Below, piece by piece: positions 8,390 to 16,479 of a stretch of DNA of 64,000 nucleotides. Source of the stretch: Halosegnis rubeus (GTDB lineage Archaea > Halobacteriota > Halobacteria > Halobacteriales > Haloarculaceae). Numbering within the stretch: position 1 is the stretch's first letter; every line of letters begins with the position of its first letter. Where the stretch lies: NCBI RefSeq assembly GCF_009184545.1, contig NZ_QJOW01000008.1, positions 1 through 64,000 of the forward strand. The letters run 5' to 3'. The translations under genes and the position numbers were made by a program. The notes under the pieces are model-generated. The model was given only the letters and a program-made list of their open reading frames with translations. It searched no databases and was not told where the DNA came from.

Positions 8390-8785
8390 ATGTTCCGTGC
8401 TGGCGTCACGACCGACCGCCGCGTCGGTCTCGTGTTGGTCGGCGACCTGCTGTGTATCGCGCTGTTCGCGACACTGGGTGCAATGCAACACCCGGAAGGC
8501 GGGAGCCTGCTCGCTCGTATTCCCGAGGTCGCAGCCCCGTTCGTCGTCGGCTGGCTCCTGGTGGGCGTCGCCGTCGGGACGTTCCGAGCCGACGCCATCG
8601 CGGACGCGCGCACCGCCGTCGTCCGGGCCGCGGCTGGCTGGCTCGGTGCCGACCTGTTCGCGCAGGCGGTCCGGACGCTGTCGGTCGTTCCCGGCGGCGC
8701 TGACCCGGCGTTCTTCGTCGTGGCGCTGCTGTTCGGCGGGACTCTCCTCGGCGGCTGGCGCGCGCTCGCGAGCTACGTCGTCTGA
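8390..8785 (+). CDS. DUF3054-type membrane protein
   Basis: A 131-residue integral membrane protein with four predicted hydrophobic segments (LVLVGDLLCIALFATLGAM, PFVVGWLLVGVAVGTF, AAAGWLGADLFAQAVR and a C-terminal FFVVALLFGGTLLGGW). Family features I recall for DUF3054 are the D-L-L-C-I first helix, a conserved GWL and a final GW-R. The function is unknown. The ATG at 8390 is chosen over a GTG at 8384 because it starts directly before the conserved region. Confidence 0.75.
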   Translation: MFRAGVTTDRRVGLVLVGDLLCIALFATLGAMQHPEGGSLLARIPEVAAPFVVGWLLVGVAVGTFRADAIADARTAVVRAAAGWLGADLFAQAVRTLSVVPGGADPAFFVVALLFGGTLLGGWRALASYVV

Positions 8786-8832
8786 TCGGCCGGTGCCACC
8801 AGAGCCAAGAGCATCCCCCGTGAACGACGGGT

Positions 8833-9822
8833 ATGTCAACGCTGTTTCTCACGAGCGACGAGACAAGAGGGCTCGCGACGATGGACGACTACGTCGCGGT
8901 CGTGCGCGACGGCTACCGCGAGGTCGGCGGCGGCAGTCCGGCCGAACCGCGACAGAAGCTCCCGAACGAGGAGCCGCCCGGATTTCTGACCAGCTATCTC
9001 GCCATCTTAGAGGAGACGGGCGCGATGGGCGGATACACCTACGCGGCCGGCTTCGGCGGCGGCGACGCCCACTTCATGCTCCCGCTGTTCGACGCCGAGA
9101 GCGGTGACCCGCTCGCGCTCATCGACGGTGCGGCGATGAACCCCTACAAGACGGGGGCAGTTGGCGGGGTCGCAGCCGACGCGCTCGCCCGTGAGGATGC
9201 CGACACAGTCGCGATCATCGGCTCCGGCCCGCAGGCGAAGGGGCAGCTCCGCGCGCTCGACGTGGTCCGCGACATCCAGACGGTGAACGTCTACTCGCGC
9301 ACGCCCGAAAACCGCGAGGGCTTCGCCGCGATCATGAACGACGAACTCGACGCCTCTGTCGGTGCGGTCGCCTCCTCCGACGCCGCCGTCGAAGGGTCGG
9401 ACATCGTCGTTACGGCTACCGCTGCGCCGAAGCCGGTGTTCGACGGCGACCTCCTCGAACCGGGGATGCACGTCACCGCCATGGGCCAGTACGACCCCGC
9501 CGTACGCGAGGTGGATACCCAGATCGTCGCGAACGCAAAGTACGTCCCGGACCTGCGGTCCCGTGCGTTCTCCGATTCCGGCGAGTTCCTACAGGCTCGC
9601 GAGGAGGGCGCTATCGACGACGACCACATCCACGCGGACCTCGGCGAGATCCTCGCCAACCACGCCGCCGGCCGCGAGGACGACGAGGAGATTACGCTGT
9701 TCGATTCCGGCGGGACGGGCATCGAGACGGTCGCTGCTGGCTACATGCTCTACGAGCGCGCCAGCGAGCAGGGTCTCGGCCAGGAACTCGAGTTCGCGCC
9801 GGCGAGCGAGGCACTCCGGTAA
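8833..9822 (+). CDS. Ornithine cyclodeaminase/mu-crystallin family protein
   Basis: A 329-residue NAD(P)-dependent enzyme. The Rossmann motif VAIIGSGPQAKGQLRAL (about residue 125), the substrate region AMNPYKTGAVGGVAADALA with the family Lys, and SDIVVTATAAPKPVFDG place it in the ornithine cyclodeaminase/archaeal alanine dehydrogenase family. Members interconvert alanine and pyruvate, make proline from ornithine, or reduce imines; the sequence alone does not choose. The gene follows the DUF3054 gene by 47 bases on the same strand. Confidence 0.9.
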   Translation: MSTLFLTSDETRGLATMDDYVAVVRDGYREVGGGSPAEPRQKLPNEEPPGFLTSYLAILEETGAMGGYTYAAGFGGGDAHFMLPLFDAESGDPLALIDGAAMNPYKTGAVGGVAADALAREDADTVAIIGSGPQAKGQLRALDVVRDIQTVNVYSRTPENREGFAAIMNDELDASVGAVASSDAAVEGSDIVVTATAAPKPVFDGDLLEPGMHVTAMGQYDPAVREVDTQIVANAKYVPDLRSRAFSDSGEFLQAREEGAIDDDHIHADLGEILANHAAGREDDEEITLFDSGGTGIETVAAGYMLYERASEQGLGQELEFAPASEALR

Positions 9823-9933
9823 CGCATCCGGGGGTGTGGCGTTGAACCTGGAGTCCGGCCGATGAGTGGCGGCTCCGGGTCGTCCGGCACACGAGCCAAC
9901 GGTTAACACGGTTCGCCGGTCACACACCTGACG

Positions 9934-10220
9934 GTGTCGCTCGCCGACCTGCTGTACACCCGAACTGTCGAGTTCGCGTTCGCAGACGGGTCGACGGTCC
10001 CGCTCCCGGTGGCGCAGTTCGTCGGCCACCGGACCGACGGCAACCTTGAAATCGAGCGAGAGGGACGGACGCATCCGGGATGCACCCGCGCGACGGGGCT
10101 GTTCGACACCGAGACGCTGCCGGAGTTGCGTCGGGAAGACGAGGCGGTCGTAGACCTGTTGAATGCTCCGCCGGCGTGGTGTCCTGACGAGAGCGACAGC
10201 AGAGTCGGTGCGCTCGACGT
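9934..10220 (+). pseudogene. Small gene without its own stop codon, probable remnant
   Basis: From a GTG at 9934 the frame reads a plausible acidic protein for about 85-95 residues (ADGSTVPLPVAQFVGH, then ELRREDEAVVDLLNAPP). A TTAAC element at 9902-9906 is well placed for a leaderless start. No stop occurs before the end of the convergent presenilin gene at 10221; the frame runs on, implausibly, to 10710. The gene has therefore probably lost its stop by truncation or a frameshift, or the call is wrong. Function unknown. The rest of 9823-9933 shows nothing else. Confidence 0.35.
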
Positions 10221-11204
10221 TTACAAGTACGGAGCCACGCCCAGCGCTTCGACGAGCGGGATGCCCGCAGCGAGCGCGCCGAGGAGGTATCCCCCGATCG
10301 CCCCGCCGTTGAGCAGCGGGAGACCGGCGTGTGCACGGCCGGCTGCGACCATTCGCATCAACACGAGGAGTCCGGCGAGCATCCCGACCGCCGCCGTCAC
10401 CGCCGGAAGCGGTGCGTCCAGCCCCGGCACGAGCGTCGGCAGGTCACTGAAGTGGGCCGCACTCGCGATGAGCACGGTCGGCATCACCGCGTCGCCGAGC
10501 CCGATGAAGAAGGCGTCGCGCTCGTCGTCCCGTTCCCCGTCTGCTGTCTCTGCCCCTCGCTCGGCCTCTTCGCGCTCCTCGTCCTCGTTTCCGGTCGCGT
10601 CCATCGCGTCGATGAAGGAGTACGACAGCGACAGCGGCATGACGAGAATCACGGGGAGTCGGAGATTCATCACGCCGTCAGCGAGGTCGAGCATGTGCTC
10701 GGTGCCGTAGACGGAGATGGCGTCGTACACCGCGAGAATGGTGAGCAGGACGACCGCCGGGAGGACGCCGAAGGAGATACCGAACAGCCCGGCCGCGCCC
10801 CCGCCCATCACCACGCCCGCGGCGTCGATGACGTACCACTCGGGGTAGAGCAACATCGCGGCGACGAGCGCGACCGCCGCGACGAGCGCGAGCACCGGAA
10901 TCCCGGCGACCGTCACCGGCGGGAAGAGAACCGAGAAGACGTAATAACAGATGTACGTTGCGCTGAGGGCGATAACGCCGCGCACGAGGAGGTCGGCGTC
11001 GTAGCGGAAGGCCAGCAACATCAGCCCGGTCGCGACGAGGATGCCGGCGACGTAGATGATGCTGTTGAGCGGATTGTCGGTCTGGCCGTCGGGAACCGCC
11101 TGATACCCCGCTGCGTCGAAGGGAGCCACGAGCGCGAGCGCGAGCACCTGCACGAGCACGAACAGGCTGACGATACCCCCGACCGCGACGGCGGTCCGAT
11201 TCAT
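10221..11204 (-). CDS. Presenilin-family intramembrane aspartyl protease
   Basis: A 327-residue multi-pass protein homologous to archaeal presenilin/signal-peptide-peptidase homologues. About nine hydrophobic segments are seen. The two catalytic aspartates are at Asp161 in the YD motif (LAVYDAISVYGTEHM) and Asp238 in the GxGD motif (FFIGLGDAVMPT). The C-terminal PAL motif position reads LPLL (residues 295-298). Between the two catalytic helices is an acidic loop (about 204-230). The ATG at 11204 is preferred; longer extensions read through the upstream intergenic region. The substrates of haloarchaeal members are unknown. Confidence 0.93.
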   Translation of the reverse strand: MNRTAVAVGGIVSLFVLVQVLALALVAPFDAAGYQAVPDGQTDNPLNSIIYVAGILVATGLMLLAFRYDADLLVRGVIALSATYICYYVFSVLFPPVTVAGIPVLALVAAVALVAAMLLYPEWYVIDAAGVVMGGGAAGLFGISFGVLPAVVLLTILAVYDAISVYGTEHMLDLADGVMNLRLPVILVMPLSLSYSFIDAMDATGNEDEEREEAERGAETADGERDDERDAFFIGLGDAVMPTVLIASAAHFSDLPTLVPGLDAPLPAVTAAVGMLAGLLVLMRMVAAGRAHAGLPLLNGGAIGGYLLGALAAGIPLVEALGVAPYL

Positions 11205-11285
11205 ACCTTCACCTCGGGTACCATCGTGAAGGCGATTTCGACACGCGTATCGCAAGCTACTCCCCCGCCAACGCGAACCGACGGT

Positions 11286-12185
11286 ATGGTCGACCGCCAC
11301 ACCGGCTTATTTCTCCTGCTCGCTGTCGTCTGGGGGTCGGCTTTTCCCGTCACGCGCATCGGGCTCGAGTATCTCTCGCCGACGCTGTTCGCCAGTCTGC
11401 GCTTTTATTTTGCAACCGTGGTGATGGTCCCGCTCGCGCTCGGACTCGGCCGTGACCTCCGACCCCGGACGGGTGCCGACGCGTGCTACGTCGTCGCCGG
11501 CGGACTCCTGACGGTCGGTCTCCACCACGCCCTGCTGTTTGCCGGCCAGCAGTACGTCACCAGTGCGGTCGCGTCGGTCCTGCTCGGGCTGATTCCCGTC
11601 GTCACGCCGGCGCTCCAGCGCGCGGTCGGCACCGACGAGGCGATTCACGCACTCGACGTGGTCGGCGTGCTCGTCGGCTTCGCCGGCGTCACCGTCATCG
11701 CTGACCCCGACCTCACGACGTTCACCGAGAGCGTACGGGGGGCGGCACTCGTCTTCGGGTCGGCGGTCGCCTTCGCCGCCGGCGCGGTGTTCACGGACCG
11801 CGCGTCGCCCACTCTCGACGCCGTCGGCGCACAGCCGTGGATGTATCTCATCGGCGCGGTGTCGCTCCACCTCGCGACCGTCCTCCTTCCGAGGAGTGGG
11901 ATTGCAAGTGCGACGGTCGAACCACGGGCGGTCCTCGCCGTCGGCTACATGGCCGTCGTCGCGGGCGTCGGAGGGTTCACGCTCTACTTCGTGCTCCTTC
12001 GCGAACTCGGGCCGTTCTCGATGGGGCTGCTCGAATACGTCATCCCGCCCTTTGCCGCGCTCACCGGCTACCTGCTGTTGGACGAATCGCTCTCCGAGAC
12101 GACGCTGGTCGGCTTCGCGCTCGTGGTCGTCGGCTTCCTCGTCGTGAAGCGGCGACAGGTCGCCGGCAGGCTCGCCTTTCCGTAG
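11286..12185 (+). CDS. EamA/DMT-family transporter
   Basis: A 299-residue membrane protein with ten predicted helices arranged as two EamA repeats (first about 5-130, second about 150-290). Diagnostic parts are the start LLLAVVWGSAFPVTRIGLEYL, LRFYFATVV, and the second-repeat LEYVIPPFAALTGYLLLDE. Drug/metabolite transporters of this type usually export amino acids or other small metabolites; the substrate is unknown. It is divergent from the presenilin gene with 81 bases between. Confidence 0.9.
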   Translation: MVDRHTGLFLLLAVVWGSAFPVTRIGLEYLSPTLFASLRFYFATVVMVPLALGLGRDLRPRTGADACYVVAGGLLTVGLHHALLFAGQQYVTSAVASVLLGLIPVVTPALQRAVGTDEAIHALDVVGVLVGFAGVTVIADPDLTTFTESVRGAALVFGSAVAFAAGAVFTDRASPTLDAVGAQPWMYLIGAVSLHLATVLLPRSGIASATVEPRAVLAVGYMAVVAGVGGFTLYFVLLRELGPFSMGLLEYVIPPFAALTGYLLLDESLSETTLVGFALVVVGFLVVKRRQVAGRLAFP

Positions 12186-12215
12186 GTTTTCCTGCGGCTG
12201 TCATCTCTGTCCGGT

Positions 12216-12800
12216 ATGCACGACATCACGAATCTCGCCGCGGACGAACAGGTGTTCACGAGCAACGTCTTCCTCGTCGACGGAAAGCGAACAGTCCTCG
12301 TCGACCCCGGCGACGAGTTCGACGTGGTCTCGAAAATCGAGGCGCGAACCGGTGGGATCGACGCCGTCGTCCTCACGCACACCCACCACGACCACGTCGG
12401 TAACACCGAGGCCGTCACGGAGAGGTTCGACGTTGACGTGTGGGGATTCGACCCCGACCACGAGCTCGTCGACCACGAAATCGAAGACGACACCACGGTC
12501 GCGCTCGGCGACCGCGAGTACCGGGCGCTCCACACTCCTGGACACAAGAACGACCACCTCTGTTTCCTGCGCGAAGACGGCGGGGACCTCATCGCCGGCG
12601 ACCTCGTCTTCGCCAACGGCGGCTTCGGCCGAACCGACCTCGATGAGGGTGACCACCCGCGGCTCATCGAGAGTATCGAGCGCGTGCTCGATGCGACGGA
12701 CGACTCGCTGCGGGCGTTCTACGCCGGCCACGGCCCGGTCGTCGACCGCGAGCCGCGCCAACACATCCAGCTTGCCCTCCGCAGCGCGCGGATGAGCTAG
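12216..12800 (+). CDS. MBL-fold metallo-hydrolase
   Basis: A 194-residue single-domain metallo-beta-lactamase-fold hydrolase of glyoxalase-II type. Metal ligands are visible in THTHHDHVGN (HxHxDH), HTPGHKNDHL, AGDLVF and a late GHGP. The true substrate is unknown; candidates are thioesters such as lactoylglutathione-like compounds or other esters. It follows the EamA gene by 30 bases and ends in a CTAG that also provides the stop of the convergent gene at 12797-13063. Confidence 0.88.
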   Translation: MHDITNLAADEQVFTSNVFLVDGKRTVLVDPGDEFDVVSKIEARTGGIDAVVLTHTHHDHVGNTEAVTERFDVDVWGFDPDHELVDHEIEDDTTVALGDREYRALHTPGHKNDHLCFLREDGGDLIAGDLVFANGGFGRTDLDEGDHPRLIESIERVLDATDDSLRAFYAGHGPVVDREPRQHIQLALRSARMS

Positions 12801-13063
12801 TCGCGCAGGCCGTAGAAGCCGGGACTTTCCTCGTCGTTCGGTTCGGCAAAACAGAACCGCGCTTCGTTGTCGAGCATCCACGGAATCGCCCAGTCGAGGA
12901 ACACGCTTTCGGTCGCGGCGTCGAGTTCGCGGTCCACGTCGACCCCCTGCAGCAGGCGTGCGATTTCGTAGACGGTGTACATCGTGTCGGTCTCGAGCAC
13001 CTCCTCGGGTTCGCGGAACTCGAACTCGCGTACGTCATCGAACGTCGACTTCGGTCGTGGCAT
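12797..13063 (-). CDS. Small conserved haloarchaeal protein (DUF5827-like)
   Basis: An 88-residue acidic protein of unknown function. From memory it resembles the haloarchaeal DUF5827 family (PRPKS start, DVREFEFREPEEVLE, MYTVYEIARLLQGVDVD); this could not be verified here. No metal motif or membrane segment is seen. It shares a four-base CTAG stop overlap with the metallo-hydrolase. The 13064-13254 interval upstream shows no further gene. Confidence 0.65.
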   Translation of the reverse strand: MPRPKSTFDDVREFEFREPEEVLETDTMYTVYEIARLLQGVDVDRELDAATESVFLDWAIPWMLDNEARFCFAEPNDEESPGFYGLRD

Positions 13064-13254
13064 ACCCGCGGTTGTGAGCGACGGGGTACAAGCGTGTCGT
13101 TGCCAACTCTTCGGGGTGGAACCGAGAGTCGGCCGCTCGATTACTGTTCCACTAACTAGAACACGCCAATCGTCGGGTCCAACCGAGAGATGTAGGCCTT
13201 GTAGCTAAACGATGTTCCCCAATTTCGTGTACCTACTTCCCGATACGGGCCGAG

Positions 13255-13596
13255 CTACGCAGAGATGTAGGCGACCACTTGTCTCACCACGTCCTCAGTG
13301 CGGTCGGCCACGAGCGATGTCAGGTAGTGATCAACATCCACGGCACTGTTGAGCGTCACAAGCGACCACGGCAGGACGTGACTCTGTTCTCCGAGCGGCT
13401 CGCCCTCGTAGTCGTCGTCGCTGAGCGCGAGTGCGGATTCGTGATAGCTCTTCGTGGAAATCAGGGCCGTGATGAGTTGCACACCGTGGCTCTGGAACTT
13501 AGGAGTTCCAATCACGAGCACTGGGCGACCTTTCTCAGAGAGCGGGTCCGTCGCCCAGATGATATCACCACGCTCCAGTTCATCGAACGGAGTCAC
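13255..13596 (-). CDS. PemK/MazF-type toxin-like protein
   Basis: A 113-residue protein with the PemK/MazF barrel pattern: GDIIWATDPLSEKGRPVLVIG at the start, then HGVQLITALISTK and VLPWSLVTLN. MazF proteins are mRNA interferases; whether this one is active is not shown. The start is GTG inside the stop of the upstream gene (GTGA overlap), so the two proteins are probably made in a fixed ratio. The partner at 13593-13952 is a winged-helix protein, unlike the AbrB or RHH antitoxins usually paired with MazF. Confidence 0.75.
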   Translation of the reverse strand: MTPFDELERGDIIWATDPLSEKGRPVLVIGTPKFQSHGVQLITALISTKSYHESALALSDDDYEGEPLGEQSHVLPWSLVTLNSAVDVDHYLTSLVADRTEDVVRQVVAYISA

Positions 13597-13952
13597 TGTA
13601 CCTCGTCCATCTCCTCCGTTCGGAGGGCTTCAAGCGACTCTTCGCCGTACTCGCTGTCGGCCGCTTCGTGCTGCCGGTGGAGCTGGTAGGCTGACCGAAG
13701 TCGTTCCGTATCGTCCGTAATTGCCCAGTACGGTCGCTTGTGTCGCACAAGCCCCCGTTCCTTCAGCCGTGAGAGAATCGCATTAACGGCGTCCGCCTCT
13801 ATCCCGAGGCGCTCGGCAACCGTCGCGGCCTTCCACGCTCGGTCGTCATTTCGATCGAGAAACAACACGATTCGTTCGGTGGCGTTCCGTTCGGTGAATT
13901 CATCTGCGTCGCCGTCTTCGAACTCGTCGATATCGATGGTCCCGCTCGACAT
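13593..13952 (-). CDS. Winged-helix protein, possible antitoxin
   Basis: A 119-residue MarR/ArsR-like protein. An acidic N-terminal tail (about 1-25) precedes a winged helix (about 26-75; TERIVLFLDRNDDRAWKAAT, then AVNAILSRLKERGLVRHKR) and a helical acidic C-terminus. It overlaps the toxin-like gene by four bases and is translated first, the usual order for an antitoxin that represses its operon. The DNA target is unknown. The promoter probably lies within 13953-14051, where I see no gene. Confidence 0.7.
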   Translation of the reverse strand: MSSGTIDIDEFEDGDADEFTERNATERIVLFLDRNDDRAWKAATVAERLGIEADAVNAILSRLKERGLVRHKRPYWAITDDTERLRSAYQLHRQHEAADSEYGEESLEALRTEEMDEVQ

Positions 13953-14051
13953 ACGTGGTTGTTGGGCCTGTTGGAAATTAGCTGTTTGGTGTGTTTGTCA
14001 CAGTCCGAGCCGTCGGCTACGCGGCGATGAAAAAATGGAGAAGCGGACTGC

Positions 14052-14663
14052 TTACTCGACGCGCGAGACGACGTTCTCGTACTGCTGTGCGACGTTGTCC
14101 CAGTCGACGACGTCGAAGAAGCCCTCGATGAAGTCGCCGCGGGCCGGACCGTAGTCGTAGTAGTACGAGTGTTCCCACACGTCCAGCGCCAGAATCGGGT
14201 GTGAACCCCAGAGCGCGCCCTGGTCGTGCTTGTCGACGACGACGTTGCGAAGCTGCTGTGCAACGGGGTCGTAGACGAGCAGCGCCCAGCCACCGGCTGC
14301 GCCTGCGGCGGCCTCGAACTCGCCCTTCCAGCCCTCGTAGGAGCCGAAGTCCTCCTCGATGCGGGCCAGCAGGTCACCCTCCGGTTCGCCACCGCCGTTG
14401 GGGTCCATGTTCTCCCAGAACAGCGTGTGGAGATAGTGGCCCGAACCGTTGTGGGTGACGTTGCGGATGGCGGAGCTGGACGAGCCGAACTCGCCGGCCT
14501 CGCGGTTCTCCGCGAGGGTCTCCTCGGCGCTTTCGAGACCGTTTACGTATCCCTGATGGTGGGTGTCGTGGTGCCACGTGAGCACCTGCTCAGAGATGGA
14601 CGGTTCCAGCGCGTCGTAGTCGTACGGGAGCGGGTCAAGCTCCGGGTTGGAAAATTCGCTCAT
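14052..14663 (-). CDS. sod: Superoxide dismutase (Mn/Fe type)
   Basis: SOD (203 residues) disproportionates superoxide. Metal ligands can be placed: His31 in LTWHHDTHHQGYV, a His in GSGHYLHTLFW, and Asp and His in LDVWEHSYYYDYG. The GAAGAAGGWALLVYDP segment matches haloarchaeal Mn-SODs. The ATG at 14663 is favoured over an upstream in-frame start because a GGAGGT ribosome-binding site lies 6-7 bases before it. Confidence 0.96.
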   Translation of the reverse strand: MSEFSNPELDPLPYDYDALEPSISEQVLTWHHDTHHQGYVNGLESAEETLAENREAGEFGSSSSAIRNVTHNGSGHYLHTLFWENMDPNGGGEPEGDLLARIEEDFGSYEGWKGEFEAAAGAAGGWALLVYDPVAQQLRNVVVDKHDQGALWGSHPILALDVWEHSYYYDYGPARGDFIEGFFDVVDWDNVAQQYENVVSRVE

Positions 14664-14753
14664 TGTTGTAACCTCCACTCAACGAAATGCCCGCCGTGGC
14701 AAAAAGGATTGAGGAGCTACCCTCGGATTCCCGGTAGTGTGTTTAAGTAACTA
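14664..14753 (-). promoter_or_regulatory. sod promoter and Shine-Dalgarno site
   Basis: On the minus strand a TATA-like TTACTTAAACAC is found at about 14738-14749, and GTGGAGGTTACAAC runs straight into the ATG, giving a good Shine-Dalgarno (GGAGGT). The box-to-ATG distance of about 75 bases implies a leader of roughly 50 bases, unlike the leaderless genes around it. The T-rich stretch CCTTTTTGCC within the leader may be unstructured. Confidence 0.5.
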
Positions 14754-14766
14754 CGATTACACGTTC

Positions 14767-16170
14767 TCACTCGTCGGGGTCCTCGCCGCGGGCGCGTTTG
14801 AACATCGCGAGCGCCTGTTCGCGGCGCTCGCTGTGGTCGACTATCGGCGCGGGATACTCGGGGGCGACCGACTCGCGTTCCCCCTCCGAGAGTTCGTGCC
14901 ACGAGTGGATGGTGTCGGCGTCGACCCCAGCGAGTTCGGGCACGTACTCGCGGATGTACTCGGCGTCCGGGTCGTGACGCTCACCCTGTGACATGGGGTT
15001 GAAGATGCGGAAGTACGGCTGTGCGTCCGTACCCGTCGAGGCAGCCCACTGCCAGCCGCCGTTGTCGTTTGCGGTGTTGTGGTCCACGAGATGTTCGCGG
15101 AAGTGCTCGTAGCCGTGTCGCCAGTCGGCCATCAGGTCCTTCGTGAGGAAGGAGGCGACGATCATCCGGACGCGGTTGTGCATCCACGCCTCCTCGCGGA
15201 GCTGGCGCATCCCGGCGTCGACAATTGGGTAGCCGGTCTCGCCCTCGCGCCACGCCGCGATTTCGCCGTCGTCGTCGCGCCACTCGATGCCCTCCTCGTA
15301 CTCGTTGTAGTTCTCCGTGACGACGTGGGGGTGGAAGTAGAGGACGTGGTGGTAGAACTCCCGCCACGCGAGTTCGCCCTGATACTCCTCGACGGCCTCG
15401 GCGGCCGCCTCGCTCGGCGCACTCGCTGCAGCCTCCTCGGTCGCGGCGTATATTGTGCGTGGGCCGACGGTGCCCCAGCGCGTGTGGGCAGAGAGCTTCG
15501 AGGTGCGGTCGGCGGCCGGGTCGTCCCGCAGGTCCTCGTACTCGTAGATGGGACCGTCGACGAAGCTGTCGAGTCGCTGCTGTGCCGCCGTCATCCCGCC
15601 GGGTTCGATATCGGCTTCCGGCTCGTCGAAGCCCAACTCCGAGAGTGTCGGCAGTTCGTCGCCGGTCACGTCCGCGATGGCGTCGGGTGCGTCGTACGGG
15701 TCGGCCTTCTCCCGGTCGCGCCACTTCTTCCAGAAGTAGGTGTACACGGAGTAGGGGTCGCCGTCGTTGGTGCGAATCGAGCCGGGTTCGTGGTGGAGGG
15801 CGTCCTCGTGGTCTTCGAGGGCAACGCCGTCGGCATCGAGCGCCTCGGCGACGGCCGAATCGCGGTCGCGCGCCAGCCCGGAGTAGCCGGCGTTACAGTG
15901 GACCGTGTCGACGCCGTGTTCGACCGCGAGGTCCGGTAAGATCGCGGTCGGGTCGCCCCGAGCGACGTAGAGATCACCGCCCCGGTCGCGATACCACTCC
16001 CGGAGCTCGGCGAGCGAATCGAGCATGAACGCGACGCGCGGAGGGGAGCCATGTTGGAGGACCCGGTCGTCGAAGACGAACACCGGAAGGGCCTCGCCGT
16101 CCGCTCCCGCCGCGGCGAGACCGTCGTTGTCGGTGGCCCGGAGGTCGTCGCGATGCCAGTGGATGTCCAT
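14767..16170 (-). CDS. phr: Deoxyribodipyrimidine photolyase
   Basis: A 467-residue class I CPD photolyase. It repairs cyclobutane pyrimidine dimers with light through FADH-. The N-terminal antenna-domain start IHWHRDDLRATDNDGL and the C-terminal FAD-binding part (THTRWGT-like HTRWGTVGPRTI, ELAWREFYHHVL, MRQLREEAWMHNRVRMIVASF, WQWAASTGTDAQPYFRIFNP) are well conserved. The Trp of WREF and Asn-Asn-Trp-like tail fit an electron-transfer chain. Light protection fits life in bright brines. Next to sod. Confidence 0.96.
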   Translation of the reverse strand: MDIHWHRDDLRATDNDGLAAAGADGEALPVFVFDDRVLQHGSPPRVAFMLDSLAELREWYRDRGGDLYVARGDPTAILPDLAVEHGVDTVHCNAGYSGLARDRDSAVAEALDADGVALEDHEDALHHEPGSIRTNDGDPYSVYTYFWKKWRDREKADPYDAPDAIADVTGDELPTLSELGFDEPEADIEPGGMTAAQQRLDSFVDGPIYEYEDLRDDPAADRTSKLSAHTRWGTVGPRTIYAATEEAAASAPSEAAAEAVEEYQGELAWREFYHHVLYFHPHVVTENYNEYEEGIEWRDDDGEIAAWREGETGYPIVDAGMRQLREEAWMHNRVRMIVASFLTKDLMADWRHGYEHFREHLVDHNTANDNGGWQWAASTGTDAQPYFRIFNPMSQGERHDPDAEYIREYVPELAGVDADTIHSWHELSEGERESVAPEYPAPIVDHSERREQALAMFKRARGEDPDE

Positions 16171-16248
16171 ACCGACACGACGGGCGGCTCCCGTGTATAG
16201 CTATCCCGTCAGCGTCGGGCTTTTGCCCGGCCGTCGCCACCCTCCGGT

Positions 16249-16479
16249 ATGGACCCTGCCGACGTCGAACGACTCATCGAGGAGAACATCCCCGAGGCAG
16301 AAGCGACCGTCTCTCGTGCGCGCGGCAAGCACGACGACGACCACCTCGAAGCCGAGGTGACGGCCCCGGCGTTCGCCGACCTCTCCCTGCTCGACCAACA
16401 CCAGCGCGTGTACGACGCGCTCGACGAACACATGACGACGGATATCCACGCGCTCGAGCTGACGACGCGTGCACCCTAG
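16249..16479 (+). CDS. BolA family protein
   Basis: A 76-residue BolA homologue. BolA proteins pair with monothiol glutaredoxins or bind nucleic acids in bacteria and eukaryotes; the archaeal role is unclear. The fold signature is visible: DVERLIEENIPEAEATV, HLEAEVTAPAFADLSLLDQHQRVYDAL and the terminal IHALELTT. It is divergent from the photolyase (78 bases) and its stop shares CTAG with glycerol kinase. Confidence 0.9.
   Translation: MDPADVERLIEENIPEAEATVSRARGKHDDDHLEAEVTAPAFADLSLLDQHQRVYDALDEHMTTDIHALELTTRAP

Noticed and set aside
10329-11285. Upstream extension of the EamA transporter to 618 residues
   Set aside because: Overlaps the presenilin gene in antisense; His/Arg-rich shadow sequence.
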